Shown here piece by piece: positions 54,657 through 61,874 of a DNA stretch of 64,000 bases. A program made the translations under genes and the position numbers. The notes below the pieces were generated by a model, which worked only from the letters and a program-made list of their open reading frames with translations, made no database searches and had not been told where the DNA came from. This DNA comes from a virus: the IMG/VR virus record IMGVR_UViG_3300042939_001032, positions 1-64,000 of that record. The stretch is one strand, 5' to 3'. Position 1 is the first letter of the stretch; the number at the start of each line of letters is the position of its first letter.

Positions 54657-55663
54657 GCATCAGCATCCTCGAGCACAACAAGATGGTCTTCAAGAAGGAC
54701 GACGGGTTCGATTACCCGGAGTTCTACGACTACTACGAGAACACCGTAGCCTCCGTATGGCGGCACGCGGAGGTACCTATGGAGGGAGATCTGCGAGATT
54801 GGCAATTCAACTCAACACCCGACGAAAGAGCGGTTATAGCCGGGATTCTAAAGGGCTTTGTAAGCGCGGAATTGGGTATAGGTTGTTACTGGGCGGATGA
54901 GGTCTGCCGGATTTTCCCTAAGCCGGAGATCCAGTCCATGGCCCGGGCCTTCTCGTTTTTTGAGACGATCCACGCCGCCGCCTACTCGTACCTCAACGAC
55001 GTCCTCGGCCTCAAGGACTACGAGGAGTTCATCAACGATCCCGTGGCGTGCTCTAAGATCGACACCTTCTTCCAGAAGTACCCCGACAAGGTCGCCCTAG
55101 CTGTCTTCTCCGGAGCTGGCGAGGGTGTTTCCCTGTTCAGTTCCTTCGCCGTACTACTGAGCTTTAACAAGGATGGACGTTACAAAGGCCTCGCGCAGAT
55201 TATCTCGTGGTCCGCTATCGACGAGCAAACTCACTCGGAGGCTGGGTGCAAGCTTTTCCGCTATCTTGTCAACGAGACGGGACTCACGGATGCTGAGGAG
55301 CAGGCGATTTACGAGGGCTTCCGCCTCGTGGTGGATAAGGAGTTCGCTTTTATTGACCACATTTTTAACGCTGCATATATTGGCTCAATCGATGCGGATG
55401 AGTTGAAAGCTTACATAACCAACCGCGCCAATGAACAGCTCGTCACGCTCGGACTTCGGCAGATCTTCCATCTGTCCACCGAGGAACTCTCAAGAGCAAA
55501 GTCCATCAGTGCCTGGTTCGAGCCCATGATCAAAGGGGCTAGTAGTTCGGATTTCTTCGCGCAGGGCAAGTCGGGCGACAACTACGTTGCCAAACCCACT
55601 CAGGACTACATGAGTGTCGATCTCACAGCGCTAGATCTGGACTCCTGCCTCTCCTACCACTAA
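54653..55663 (+). CDS. nrdB: ribonucleotide reductase small subunit
   Basis: A 336-residue class I beta subunit. Metal ligands by position are Glu73 (ELGIG), Glu104 and His107 (FETIH), Glu157 (GEGVS), and Glu191/His194 (DEQTH). Tyr111, seven residues after Glu104, sits where the radical tyrosine of E. coli NrdB lies. Glu73 occupies the place of E. coli Asp84. It reduces ribonucleotides to deoxyribonucleotides with the NrdA subunit encoded at 56528. Between them are two small genes and an HNH nuclease gene. Confidence 0.9.
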   Translation: MSISILEHNKMVFKKDDGFDYPEFYDYYENTVASVWRHAEVPMEGDLRDWQFNSTPDERAVIAGILKGFVSAELGIGCYWADEVCRIFPKPEIQSMARAFSFFETIHAAAYSYLNDVLGLKDYEEFINDPVACSKIDTFFQKYPDKVALAVFSGAGEGVSLFSSFAVLLSFNKDGRYKGLAQIISWSAIDEQTHSEAGCKLFRYLVNETGLTDAEEQAIYEGFRLVVDKEFAFIDHIFNAAYIGSIDADELKAYITNRANEQLVTLGLRQIFHLSTEELSRAKSISAWFEPMIKGASSSDFFAQGKSGDNYVAKPTQDYMSVDLTALDLDSCLSYH

Positions 55664-55677
55664 TGTAAGGAGGGTCC

Positions 55678-55839
55678 ATGTCTATCTCCAAGCCGGTAAG
55701 CATAACCAACGGAAAGTGGTTGGTGCAGACCTCAAATGGCCACAAGATCTTCGAGGACGGCGAGACAGCCCAAGATTTCTACCTGATAAACAAGCACAGA
55801 GAAAACCAGAAAGCCCATGGCGATTCACCCAAACCCTGA
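55678..55839 (+). CDS. small hypothetical protein
   Basis: A 53-residue protein (MSISKPVSITNGKWLVQTSNGHKIFEDGETAQDFYLI...) with a very good Shine-Dalgarno, AAGGAGG, 5 bases before the ATG. The strand-turn-strand of a small beta protein is followed by a short helix. It lies 14 bases after nrdB. Function unknown; expression in the nrd operon is likely. Confidence 0.55.
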   Translation: MSISKPVSITNGKWLVQTSNGHKIFEDGETAQDFYLINKHRENQKAHGDSPKP

Positions 55840-56023
55840 TAGAGACAGCAAGCTTATGGTAGCCGATCACGGCACCGTGTGCCTCATCACCGACCGCAAA
55901 GCCGACCTCTACATCCAACGCTACAGAAAGAACATGATCACCTCCCCACCGCCTGACAGGTTCTCAAGACCCTGCGGCGGGATGGGTGGCTTCGACGACT
56001 ACGTGGAAAGATGGCATGAGTGA
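55817..56023 (+). CDS. small hypothetical protein
   Basis: A 68-residue protein (MAIHPNPDRDSKLMVADHGTVCLITDRKADLYIQRYRKNM...RPCGGMGGFDDYVERWHE) that overlaps the previous gene by 23 bases and the next by 8. The short strands and charged helix give no family. Its place between small genes in one direction supports it, but a spurious frame is possible. Confidence 0.4.
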   Translation: MAIHPNPDRDSKLMVADHGTVCLITDRKADLYIQRYRKNMITSPPPDRFSRPCGGMGGFDDYVERWHE

Positions 56024-56432
56024 CTTTGTAAGACCCGATGGCTGGAGGGTCAGAGGGCGGGATCAGGGAGGGCGTAACTACGCCGACTCTGGCGAACAAT
56101 GGAAGCAGTGGAAGGACTCCCCCTACGAAGTCAGTAGTGGGGGGAAAGTTCGTCGTAAGGGAGACACCCAGAACCGCAAGCCACGCGACGACGATCGCAA
56201 GCACCAGAGAATGAACCTCACCTGGGGAGGGAAGAGGGAGGAGCCCCCAATCCACCAGATGGTGATGGAGCTATTCGGCCCTCCCAAGCCCCAAGGAGAG
56301 CATATCGTAATCCTGCACAAGGACAACGACGGAACCAACAACTCCATCTCCAATCTGAAGTGGGGTACGAGATCCGAGAACGTTCAGCAGGCCCACGACG
56401 ACGGCCTTATCCGCTCCAAGAAAAAGAAGTGA
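56016..56432 (+). CDS. HNH homing endonuclease
   Basis: A 138-residue protein from ATG 56016, overlapping the previous stop. The N-terminal part (WKQWKDSPYEVSSGGKVRRKGD) fits the NUMOD4-type DNA-binding segment, and the end has the HNH core IHQMVMELFGPPKPQGEHIVILHKDNDGTNNSISNLKWGTRSENVQQAHDDG. Such free-standing homing nucleases cut a homologous allele and spread themselves. It is inserted between nrdB and nrdA. Confidence 0.85.
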   Translation: MSDFVRPDGWRVRGRDQGGRNYADSGEQWKQWKDSPYEVSSGGKVRRKGDTQNRKPRDDDRKHQRMNLTWGGKREEPPIHQMVMELFGPPKPQGEHIVILHKDNDGTNNSISNLKWGTRSENVQQAHDDGLIRSKKKK

Positions 56433-56495
56433 TGGGTGGTTGGTTAGTTGGTAGGTAATTGTTAGTTACCAAGCTGCTACGCTACGCCTTATTTT

Positions 56496-56504
56496 TGTTA
56501 GAAT
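56496..56504 (+). promoter_or_regulatory. extended -10-type promoter TGTTAGAAT
   Basis: TGTTAGAAT lies 24 bases before the ATG at 56528 and shares the TGnTA(T/G)AAT form of the other early sites. The 56433-56495 gap also holds a small GGTAA/TTACC hairpin (56454-56470), without a T-run directly after it. Confidence 0.45.
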
Positions 56505-56527
56505 AAACGACCAGGAAGCCAGCCATT

Positions 56528-58441
56528 ATGTCCGAGTTACAAGTCCCCGAGTGGATGTCCAAGGAAGCCATCAAAACTCTCTCAAAAGGCTACCTGTATC
56601 AGGGCGAGACGCCCAGGGGGATGTACGAGCGTGTGGCCAACCAGGCCGCCAAACTGCTCAACTACCCCGAGATCTCAGGAGACATCTTCGAGGTGCTCTG
56701 GCGTGGGTTTCTGGGACTTGCCACTCCCGTGGCTAGTAACTTCGGCACCTCGCGTGGCCTGCCTATCAGCTGCTACTCGAATGATATTTCGGACTCCGTG
56801 CGCTCCATCTACTCCCACCTCAAGGAGTCGGCGGCGCTCTCCCAGTACGGTGGCGGGGTGGGAACCTACTTCGGCAATATCAGACCCTCCGGGGCACCCA
56901 TCTCGTCTGGTGGGAAGAGCACCGGCGTGGTGCCGTGGATGAGGCAGTATGACCAGTGCGCCGCTGTGGTGTCTCAGGGTGGGGTGAGGCGTGGCAGTTT
57001 CGCTCTCTACCTCCCCATCGACCACCCCGATCTTCCGGAGGTTTTACGCTCCAAGGACCACTCGCAGGGCGACCCACGTGACTTCATCGACAGCAACATC
57101 GCCATCACCATCACCGATGAGTGGGTAGAGAGCCTGCTTGCCGGGGATAGGGACAAGCAGAAGTTGTTCGGCGAGGTGCTGAAGTCTAGACTGGTGTCAG
57201 GGTCTCCATACATCATCTTTATCGACAACGCCAACAAGGCCAATCCGGAATGCTACACTCAGAGAGGACTGAGTGTTAAGCTCAGCAATCTCTGCTCGGA
57301 GATCTTCCTGCACACCGACGAGAACCACACCTTCGTCTGCGTTCTCTCCTCTATCAACCTAGCACGCTGGGAGGAGTGGAAGGACTGGACCGGCCCGGCC
57401 ACTGGCAAAACCGTCCCCGAACTGGCCGTGTACCTCCTCGACGCTGTTGTGGAGGAGTTCTGCCACAAGGCCGATCGCATCACCTCCATGGGAAGAGCGG
57501 TAAGGTTCGCTCGCAAGTCCAGGGCACTGGGCCTGGGGACCATGGGCCTCCACGCTCTCTACCAGTCCAAGAACCTCCCCTTCGCCTCCGCCGAGGCCCG
57601 CCAACTCAACGAGAAGGTTCACAGGTACGTCAAGGAGAAGGCGCAGAAAGCCTCCCGTGAGATGGCCGTCACCTATGGCGAGCCGGAATGGTGCCAGGGT
57701 ACCGGGCTCCGTCACACCCACCTCATGGCCATCGCCCCCACCAAATCCAACTCCGTAATCTGCGGAGCGGGAAGCGAGGGTATCGAGCCCATCGACGCGA
57801 ACTACTACGTTGCAAAGCAGGCCAAGGGGACCTTCGTTCGCAAGAACAAGTACCTTGTGGAACACCTCGAAAAGATCGGAAAGAATACCGACGAGACGTG
57901 GGAGTCGATTCTGGAGTTCAGAGGATCGATCCAGCATCTCAAGTTCATCGACGACCACACCAAGGAGGTGTTCAGGACGGCGCGTGAGATCGACCAGTTT
58001 GAGATCATCAGGCAGGCCGCGGACCGGCAGAAGTACGTCTGCCAGGGTCAGTCCATCAACCTCTTCGTCGATCCCGAGTCCTCGCCGGAGTACCTCTTCA
58101 AGCTCCACCTGAGCGCTTGGAAGGGTGGCCTCAAGTCCCTCTACTATCTGAAGAGTTCGTCCCTGCTCGTGAAGAAGAAGCCTCCTGGCCAGCAGAAGGT
58201 CGCGAAGATCATCACCAAGCAGGAGTGCCCCTACTGCTCCATGGCCAAGTCCCTCCTCCGTAGCCAGGGCTGGACCATCAACGAGGTGGATAGGGCCGAT
58301 GTCCCCGACTCCGAGTGGGTGTGGAAGACCGTGCCCCAGATCTGGCTCAATGACCAGTACGTTGGAGGCTACACCGACCTCGCCGAGAAGCTAGGTCAGG
58401 GGGAGAAGACATACAGCGAGTGTGCCGCCTGCGAGGGTTGA
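56528..58441 (+). CDS. nrdA: ribonucleotide reductase large subunit fused to glutaredoxin
   Basis: A 637-residue class I alpha subunit without an N-terminal ATP-cone. Active-site residues are Cys82 (LPISCYS), Asn254-x-Cys256-x-Glu258 (SNLCSEI), Cys271 (VCVLSSIN) and the radical Tyr pair YY (539-540). Residues 556-625 are a glutaredoxin (CPYC at 567-570, TVPQIWLNDQYVGGYTDL), and the chain ends CAACEG (632-637), which looks like the redox-active C-terminal Cys pair. The glutaredoxin lies between the core and that tail and could reduce it in place. Confidence 0.92.
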   Translation: MSELQVPEWMSKEAIKTLSKGYLYQGETPRGMYERVANQAAKLLNYPEISGDIFEVLWRGFLGLATPVASNFGTSRGLPISCYSNDISDSVRSIYSHLKESAALSQYGGGVGTYFGNIRPSGAPISSGGKSTGVVPWMRQYDQCAAVVSQGGVRRGSFALYLPIDHPDLPEVLRSKDHSQGDPRDFIDSNIAITITDEWVESLLAGDRDKQKLFGEVLKSRLVSGSPYIIFIDNANKANPECYTQRGLSVKLSNLCSEIFLHTDENHTFVCVLSSINLARWEEWKDWTGPATGKTVPELAVYLLDAVVEEFCHKADRITSMGRAVRFARKSRALGLGTMGLHALYQSKNLPFASAEARQLNEKVHRYVKEKAQKASREMAVTYGEPEWCQGTGLRHTHLMAIAPTKSNSVICGAGSEGIEPIDANYYVAKQAKGTFVRKNKYLVEHLEKIGKNTDETWESILEFRGSIQHLKFIDDHTKEVFRTAREIDQFEIIRQAADRQKYVCQGQSINLFVDPESSPEYLFKLHLSAWKGGLKSLYYLKSSSLLVKKKPPGQQKVAKIITKQECPYCSMAKSLLRSQGWTINEVDRADVPDSEWVWKTVPQIWLNDQYVGGYTDLAEKLGQGEKTYSECAACEG

Positions 58442-58466
58442 CATCCTCCCCGATCCATGATATGAT
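58438..58466 (+). promoter_or_regulatory. sigma-70-type promoter TTGACA-N17-TATGAT
   Basis: TTGACA at 58438-58443 overlaps the nrdA stop, and TATGAT at 58461-58466 follows after 17 bases with TG upstream. It matches the consensus closely and precedes the ATG at 58491 by 24 bases. Confidence 0.82.
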
Positions 58467-58490
58467 CTCTAGAGAAAGTTCTGTAAGCCA

Positions 58491-58973
58491 ATGAGTTTCG
58501 ATTACGTCAAGTTCATCAACGATGGCTTCGAGGCGCAGGAGAAGTACGCCGCCAAAGTCGGTGGTGTCGGGCCTGAGATGCTGATGAAGTACGAGGCGGC
58601 GCACGGTTACCTCAACGAGGACTGGCTCTGCTACCGCTACGAGAAAGTCATCGAGTACTTCGGCCACCTCATGGAGGAAGCGATCGAAGCCCGGGTGTAC
58701 GTCCCCCGCCGCTCTTGGAAGAACAAAGAGCGGAGTTACATGGACTCACCCGAACTCCGCCGGGAGTTTATAGCTGAGATGTATGACATCCTTCTCTTCC
58801 ACCGAGCCATCCTGGCCTACGCCGGCGTGACCGGCGAGGAGTTCTCCGCCATCGCCGCGGAGAAGCAGGCCTACAATCAGGTCCGGCCGGATCATAACGT
58901 GAACGGAGACGCCTCCGTCACCGCGTCCCCCTCCGAAGAGCTTCAGGGTATCTGCGACTCAGCATCGTTCTAA
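58491..58973 (+). CDS. all-alpha NTP pyrophosphatase (dUTPase/MazG-like)
   Basis: A 160-residue helical protein. The helix with EKVIEYFGHLMEEAIEARVYVPRRSWK carries the E.xxE.. metal motif, and LRREFIAEMYDILLFHRAILAYAGVTGEEFSAI carries the second acidic motif (E..D), with KQAYNQ.RPDHN near the end. These are the features of dimeric dUTPase/MazG enzymes, which hydrolyse dNTPs or ppGpp-like nucleotides and are common in cyanophages. The position after nrdA supports dUTP or pool control. Substrate is inferred. Confidence 0.72.
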   Translation: MSFDYVKFINDGFEAQEKYAAKVGGVGPEMLMKYEAAHGYLNEDWLCYRYEKVIEYFGHLMEEAIEARVYVPRRSWKNKERSYMDSPELRREFIAEMYDILLFHRAILAYAGVTGEEFSAIAAEKQAYNQVRPDHNVNGDASVTASPSEELQGICDSASF

Positions 58974-58977
58974 ACCC

Positions 58978-59160
58978 ATGGCCCCCGTCCCCCGCCAACG
59001 CCTCATCAGTAAGATCGACAAATCATCCTGTAGGAACTGCGCTGGCAGGGGATTCCTCGTTATCGAGAAAAACTCGCCCGACGGGCGTGTATTACCCAAC
59101 GAAATAGTAGAATGTGGAGTCTGCGATGGCACCGGAAAACGTCAAACAGATCAGGCCTAA
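58978..59160 (+). CDS. small DnaJ-type zinc-knuckle protein
   Basis: A 60-residue protein with two CxxCxGxG-type pairs, CRNCAGRGF and CGVCDGTGK, as in the cysteine-rich domain of DnaJ, which bind one zinc. The rest is short and basic. It may be a small Zn protein linked to nucleic-acid or protein binding. It overlaps the start of the HNH gene by 35 bases in another frame. Confidence 0.6.
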   Translation: MAPVPRQRLISKIDKSSCRNCAGRGFLVIEKNSPDGRVLPNEIVECGVCDGTGKRQTDQA

Positions 59161-59611
59161 CACCCAGGTCCTAGTGCTCAACGCGTCCTACGAACCTCTC
59201 CATGTCACGAGCTGGAAGAGAGCCATCATCCTCCTGCTCAAGGAGAAAGCCCTGATCGTATCGGCTAAAGTCATCCGGCTCACCGAGTACATAAGGATAC
59301 CCTTCTCCAGGATCAACTCGCTCAAACCCTCCCGCAGCCTCATATACAAGCGTGACGGGCACAAGTGCCAGTACTGCGGATCGACAAGACGCCTGACCAT
59401 CGACCACGTGATCCCCAGGAGCAGGGGAGGCAAGGACACGTGGGAGAATCTGGTCGTGGCGTGCTCGACATGCAATACGCGTAAGGGCGACATCCCGCTC
59501 GAGCAGACAGGGATGAGACTGACTAGAAAGCCAAGCGCGCCCGCGAATAGGTTCCTGTTAAGTCTGATAGACTCCGGGTCTCCGGAGTGGCTTCAGTACG
59601 CATTCGATTAA
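59126..59611 (+). CDS. HNH endonuclease
   Basis: A 161-residue HNH nuclease, from ATG 59126 (GTG 59114 is an alternative). N-terminal part VLVLNASYEPLHVTSWKRAIILLLKEKA is a domain often found in bacterial and phage HNH proteins. The HNH core is YKRDGHKCQYCGSTRRLTIDHVIPRSRGGKDTWENLVVACSTCNTRKGD, with all Cys and His. It may be a homing or recombination nuclease. It ends directly before the riboswitch. Confidence 0.88.
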   Translation: MAPENVKQIRPNTQVLVLNASYEPLHVTSWKRAIILLLKEKALIVSAKVIRLTEYIRIPFSRINSLKPSRSLIYKRDGHKCQYCGSTRRLTIDHVIPRSRGGKDTWENLVVACSTCNTRKGDIPLEQTGMRLTRKPSAPANRFLLSLIDSGSPEWLQYAFD

Positions 59612-59613
59612 AG
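59606..59613 (+). promoter_or_regulatory. possible promoter GATTAAAG for the riboswitch RNA
   Basis: GATTAAAG, one base from GTTTAAAG, overlaps the stop of the HNH gene and ends 10 bases before the riboswitch P1 stem (59624). If the start is 6-7 bases after the motif, as in T4 late promoters, the RNA would begin just before P1. Confidence 0.35.
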
Positions 59614-59620
59614 AAACATA

Positions 59621-59729
59621 GATCGTTCATTGGAGAGGCATCTCCCTCTCCGACGGAAGTAGGCCGACTCGGAACGGACCGTTCAGCCACAACTCACGTG
59701 GCCGCAAAAGCCGACTGAAGGAACGCACC
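59621..59729 (+). ncRNA. glutamine-riboswitch-like RNA (glnA / downstream-peptide type)
   Basis: CGTTC (59624-59628) pairs with GAACG (59721-59725) as P1. GGAGAGG (59632-59638) pairs with CCTCTCC (59645-59651) as P2. GACGGAAGTAGG follows, then AGTAGGC (59659-59664) can pair with GCCGACT (59710-59716) as P3, with a long insert holding a GCCAC/GTGGC hairpin (59686-59702), and GAAGGAACGC at the end. These match the conserved parts of glutamine riboswitches of cyanobacteria and marine phages. It precedes a small peptide gene, as in the downstream-peptide class. Confidence 0.82.
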
Positions 59730-59759
59730 AATACCCTAACAAGTAAAGGAGCAAACCTA

Positions 59760-59885
59760 ATGTCCAAAGCAGTCTATCGCGGTGTGTCTTACGACACCCA
59801 GAAGCGTCTCCAGTACCAGCAGCAGATGCAACTTCAGCACTCCGAAGTGTACAGAGGAGTCAAGTTCGTGAAGGAGGACAAGTGA
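59760..59885 (+). CDS. DUF4278-type small peptide
   Basis: A 41-residue peptide (MSKAVYRGVSYDTQKRLQYQQ...HSEVYRGVKFVKEDK). The YRGVSY motif, repeated as YRGVKF, is the mark of the cyanobacterial DUF4278 family. AAAGGAG lies 9 bases before the ATG. It is the first gene after the glutamine riboswitch, so its expression should follow glutamine level. Its role is unknown; a small regulator of host nitrogen metabolism is an inference. Confidence 0.8.
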   Translation: MSKAVYRGVSYDTQKRLQYQQQMQLQHSEVYRGVKFVKEDK

Positions 59886-59980
59886 TGAAGATTAACGTCC
59901 TCCAGCTCATCAAGGAGCAGAAGCAAAAGCAGGATAGGCGCCACAAGGCCTCTATAGCTCAACTTATCCGGTCCAAGTAG
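59885..59980 (+). CDS. basic 31-residue peptide
   Basis: A 31-residue peptide (MKINVLQLIKEQKQKQDRRH..ASIAQLIRSK) that overlaps the previous stop by one base (TGATG), so it is coupled to it. It is strongly basic and helical. It resembles in character the small glutamine-synthetase-inactivating factors of cyanobacteria (positive, helical, riboswitch-controlled in some cases), but I see no firm sequence match. It ends just before a terminator. Confidence 0.55.
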   Translation: MKINVLQLIKEQKQKQDRRHKASIAQLIRSK

Positions 59981-59991
59981 ACCGGTTCTTC

Positions 59992-60023
59992 GGAGGGAGG
60001 TACGCTTCCCTCCTTTCTTTTTT
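59992..60023 (+). terminator. rho-independent terminator
   Basis: GGAGGGA (59992-59998) pairs with TCCCTCC (60007-60013), followed by a T-rich run TTTCTTTTTT. It ends the riboswitch-peptide unit. Confidence 0.88.
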
Positions 60024-60032
60024 CTACCAGTA

Positions 60033-60599
60033 ATGGATTTTTACTTTTCGTTCGGGAAGAAGAGACCATCGGAGAGGGGCCTCGTCATCCAGGCCGCCGT
60101 GCTGTGGGGCCTGCTCGAACCCGCCCTCGACCTCATCCTAGACTTCGTCAACAGGAAGGCGATAAAGCGCATCGGTGCCAGGAACCTTAAGACGCTCTTC
60201 GACGAGCTGGACATCTTCTGGTTGAGAAATGCCGAGCACAAGAACTACTCCGAGTCGCAGACCCGGCTCATCATCTCCATGCTACTGAAAGCCGTGGAGG
60301 ACGAGAATCTCACCCGGAAGGAACTGCTCGCCCTTGTGGACTTTGTCCAGCGCAAGTGGGTTCAGTCGGAAGCGCTTCACAAGACCTTCACTATGACCGA
60401 CGAGGTCATCGAGGCGCGAGTCGAAGCCACAGTGGACCAGGCCATCGAGCTCTACGAGAAGACATACGAGGAAAGGCCACAGACCCCAGAGGAGTTCGTG
60501 GCCAGTACCGCGGAGATCATCTTCCACGAGCCGGACGGGAGCGAGGCTCAGGCCCTGCTCGGTGGGATGATGCAGATCAAAAACAAACTGGTGTACTGA
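60033..60599 (+). CDS. helical hypothetical protein
   Basis: A 188-residue, mostly helical protein (QAAVLWGLLEPALDLILDFVNRKAIKRIGARNLKTLFDELDIFWLRNAEHKNYSESQTRLIISMLLKAVEDENLTRKELLALVDFVQ). It is acidic, with no signal peptide and no known motif. It converges with the methyltransferase gene, 4 bases away. No promoter seen; readthrough from the terminator upstream is possible. Confidence 0.5.
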   Translation: MDFYFSFGKKRPSERGLVIQAAVLWGLLEPALDLILDFVNRKAIKRIGARNLKTLFDELDIFWLRNAEHKNYSESQTRLIISMLLKAVEDENLTRKELLALVDFVQRKWVQSEALHKTFTMTDEVIEARVEATVDQAIELYEKTYEERPQTPEEFVASTAEIIFHEPDGSEAQALLGGMMQIKNKLVY

Positions 60600-60603
60600 G
60601 CGC

Positions 60604-61803
60604 TCAGAGCGCCCAGATCGGCTCCATGACGTTCGCGGAGGTGGTATTGTTCTGCCTCAGGATGGCGCCATTGGGCCTCTCAACCCACTCACGGTTGCCC
60701 TTGAGCGCTTCCTCCACCTCCAGGATCCAGTCACGGGCGGTGCAGGCCGGGACGTTCTGGCAGATTACGTTGCTGTGCTTGGTGGGGATGTGGACTTTCG
60801 CCGCGTAGTCTTTCGGGAATCCCATCAGAGCGAGGCCCTCAGCCACCGTGAGCCAACGGTCCTCGTGGGGATGCATGAGGTAGGGGAGTGACTTCCACAT
60901 CAGGCTCTGCGTCCTATACCACGCCAGTTTCATGCTTCCATCCATGATGTTCTTTCCGGCGCGCTTCTTCTCGAGTGTGTAGTTAAGCCACCGACTAGCC
61001 TTCTCATCCTTGACCACTCTAGCGGCCTCCTCCAACCATCCCGACTCGTAGATAACGTTCCAGACGGACGTCATGCGGTTCGCCGCCACCTTGGAGAGGA
61101 TGTCCTGCTTCGTGTATCCAGCATACTTCCCCTCGATAAACTGCCAGAGCGGATCGGTGCTAGGCACACCCTTGGAGTTGACGGGCTCGGACTTAGCAAA
61201 CCCTCCCGCCTTGAGGAATTTGTGAAATGGCTCGAAGTCCCGCTTTACAGGTGCGAGCACAGGGACTTTGTCACCCTGCCATAGGAAGAAGAACGAACGA
61301 GTCCGTTCCTGGGGCACCCCGTGATTGATCGAGGTGGTCTTCACCAGGCTCATGGAGTAGCCATGCTCGGCGGCTAGGGAGTTGATTCTCTCCGCAAACT
61401 CCTCTCCCATCTTCGAGTAGAGGGCCGGCGCATTCTCCACCATCATGGCCTTAGGCTTGATCTTCGTCATGGCGAACTCAGCCGCGTGGTACATGTGCAT
61501 GTTGCTGGGCGCCGAGCAACCACGCGGGTTGTTCACCTTCTCACCAGAGGTGGTATTGGCCATGGAGAGGCCGGCGCAGGGCGGCAGGGACGTAACAATA
61601 TCAACGTACTTGGTGGGGTAGTTACCCTCATCGAGGTTGTGGAAGGGGGTCTTGTCGAAGTACTTCAGGCAGTACTGATCGTTGGCGCCGAAGGAATCGC
61701 TCCAGGACGCGATCCACTCGGGATCCTTCTCCAGGGCCAGGGTCGTGCCGACCACGCTCCCTCCTACCAGGGGGATGATGTGGCCGTGGGTGTATGATGA
61801 CAT
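60604..61803 (-). CDS. DNA cytosine-C5 methyltransferase
   Basis: A 399-residue protein with C5-methyltransferase motifs: the motif I-like PLVGGSVVGTTLAL (11-24), motif IV SLPPCAGLS with catalytic Cys76, motif VI ENAP (123-126), motif VIII QERTR (165-169) and a C-terminal N..VPACTARDWI segment. It would methylate cytosine in phage DNA, most simply to escape host restriction. Target sequence is unknown. No restriction-enzyme partner is seen, so it is a solitary enzyme. It is on the minus strand facing the plus genes. Confidence 0.85.
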   Translation of the reverse strand: MSSYTHGHIIPLVGGSVVGTTLALEKDPEWIASWSDSFGANDQYCLKYFDKTPFHNLDEGNYPTKYVDIVTSLPPCAGLSMANTTSGEKVNNPRGCSAPSNMHMYHAAEFAMTKIKPKAMMVENAPALYSKMGEEFAERINSLAAEHGYSMSLVKTTSINHGVPQERTRSFFFLWQGDKVPVLAPVKRDFEPFHKFLKAGGFAKSEPVNSKGVPSTDPLWQFIEGKYAGYTKQDILSKVAANRMTSVWNVIYESGWLEEAARVVKDEKASRWLNYTLEKKRAGKNIMDGSMKLAWYRTQSLMWKSLPYLMHPHEDRWLTVAEGLALMGFPKDYAAKVHIPTKHSNVICQNVPACTARDWILEVEEALKGNREWVERPNGAILRQNNTTSANVMEPIWAL

Positions 61804-61825
61804 GGTAGAATTGGTTTACGGAGGT

Positions 61826-61833
61826 CTTTAGAC
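61826..61833 (-). promoter_or_regulatory. possible promoter GTCTAAAG (minus)
   Basis: GTCTAAAG on the minus strand ends 23 bases before the methyltransferase ATG at 61803. One base from GTTTAAAG. Paired with the plus-strand copy at 61846 it would form a divergent late control region; weak on its own. Confidence 0.3.
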
Positions 61834-61845
61834 TGAAAGACACGG

Positions 61846-61853
61846 GTTTAAAG
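61846..61853 (+). promoter_or_regulatory. putative late promoter GTTTAAAG
   Basis: Exact GTTTAAAG ending 22 bases before the ATG at 61875, in the short gap between divergent genes. Confidence 0.62.
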
Positions 61854-61874
61854 ACTAGGTAGTAGAGCTTGAGT

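Noticed and set aside
57359-58108. Minus-strand frame of 249 codons
   Set aside because: Antisense to nrdA, where catalytic residues fix the coding strand.
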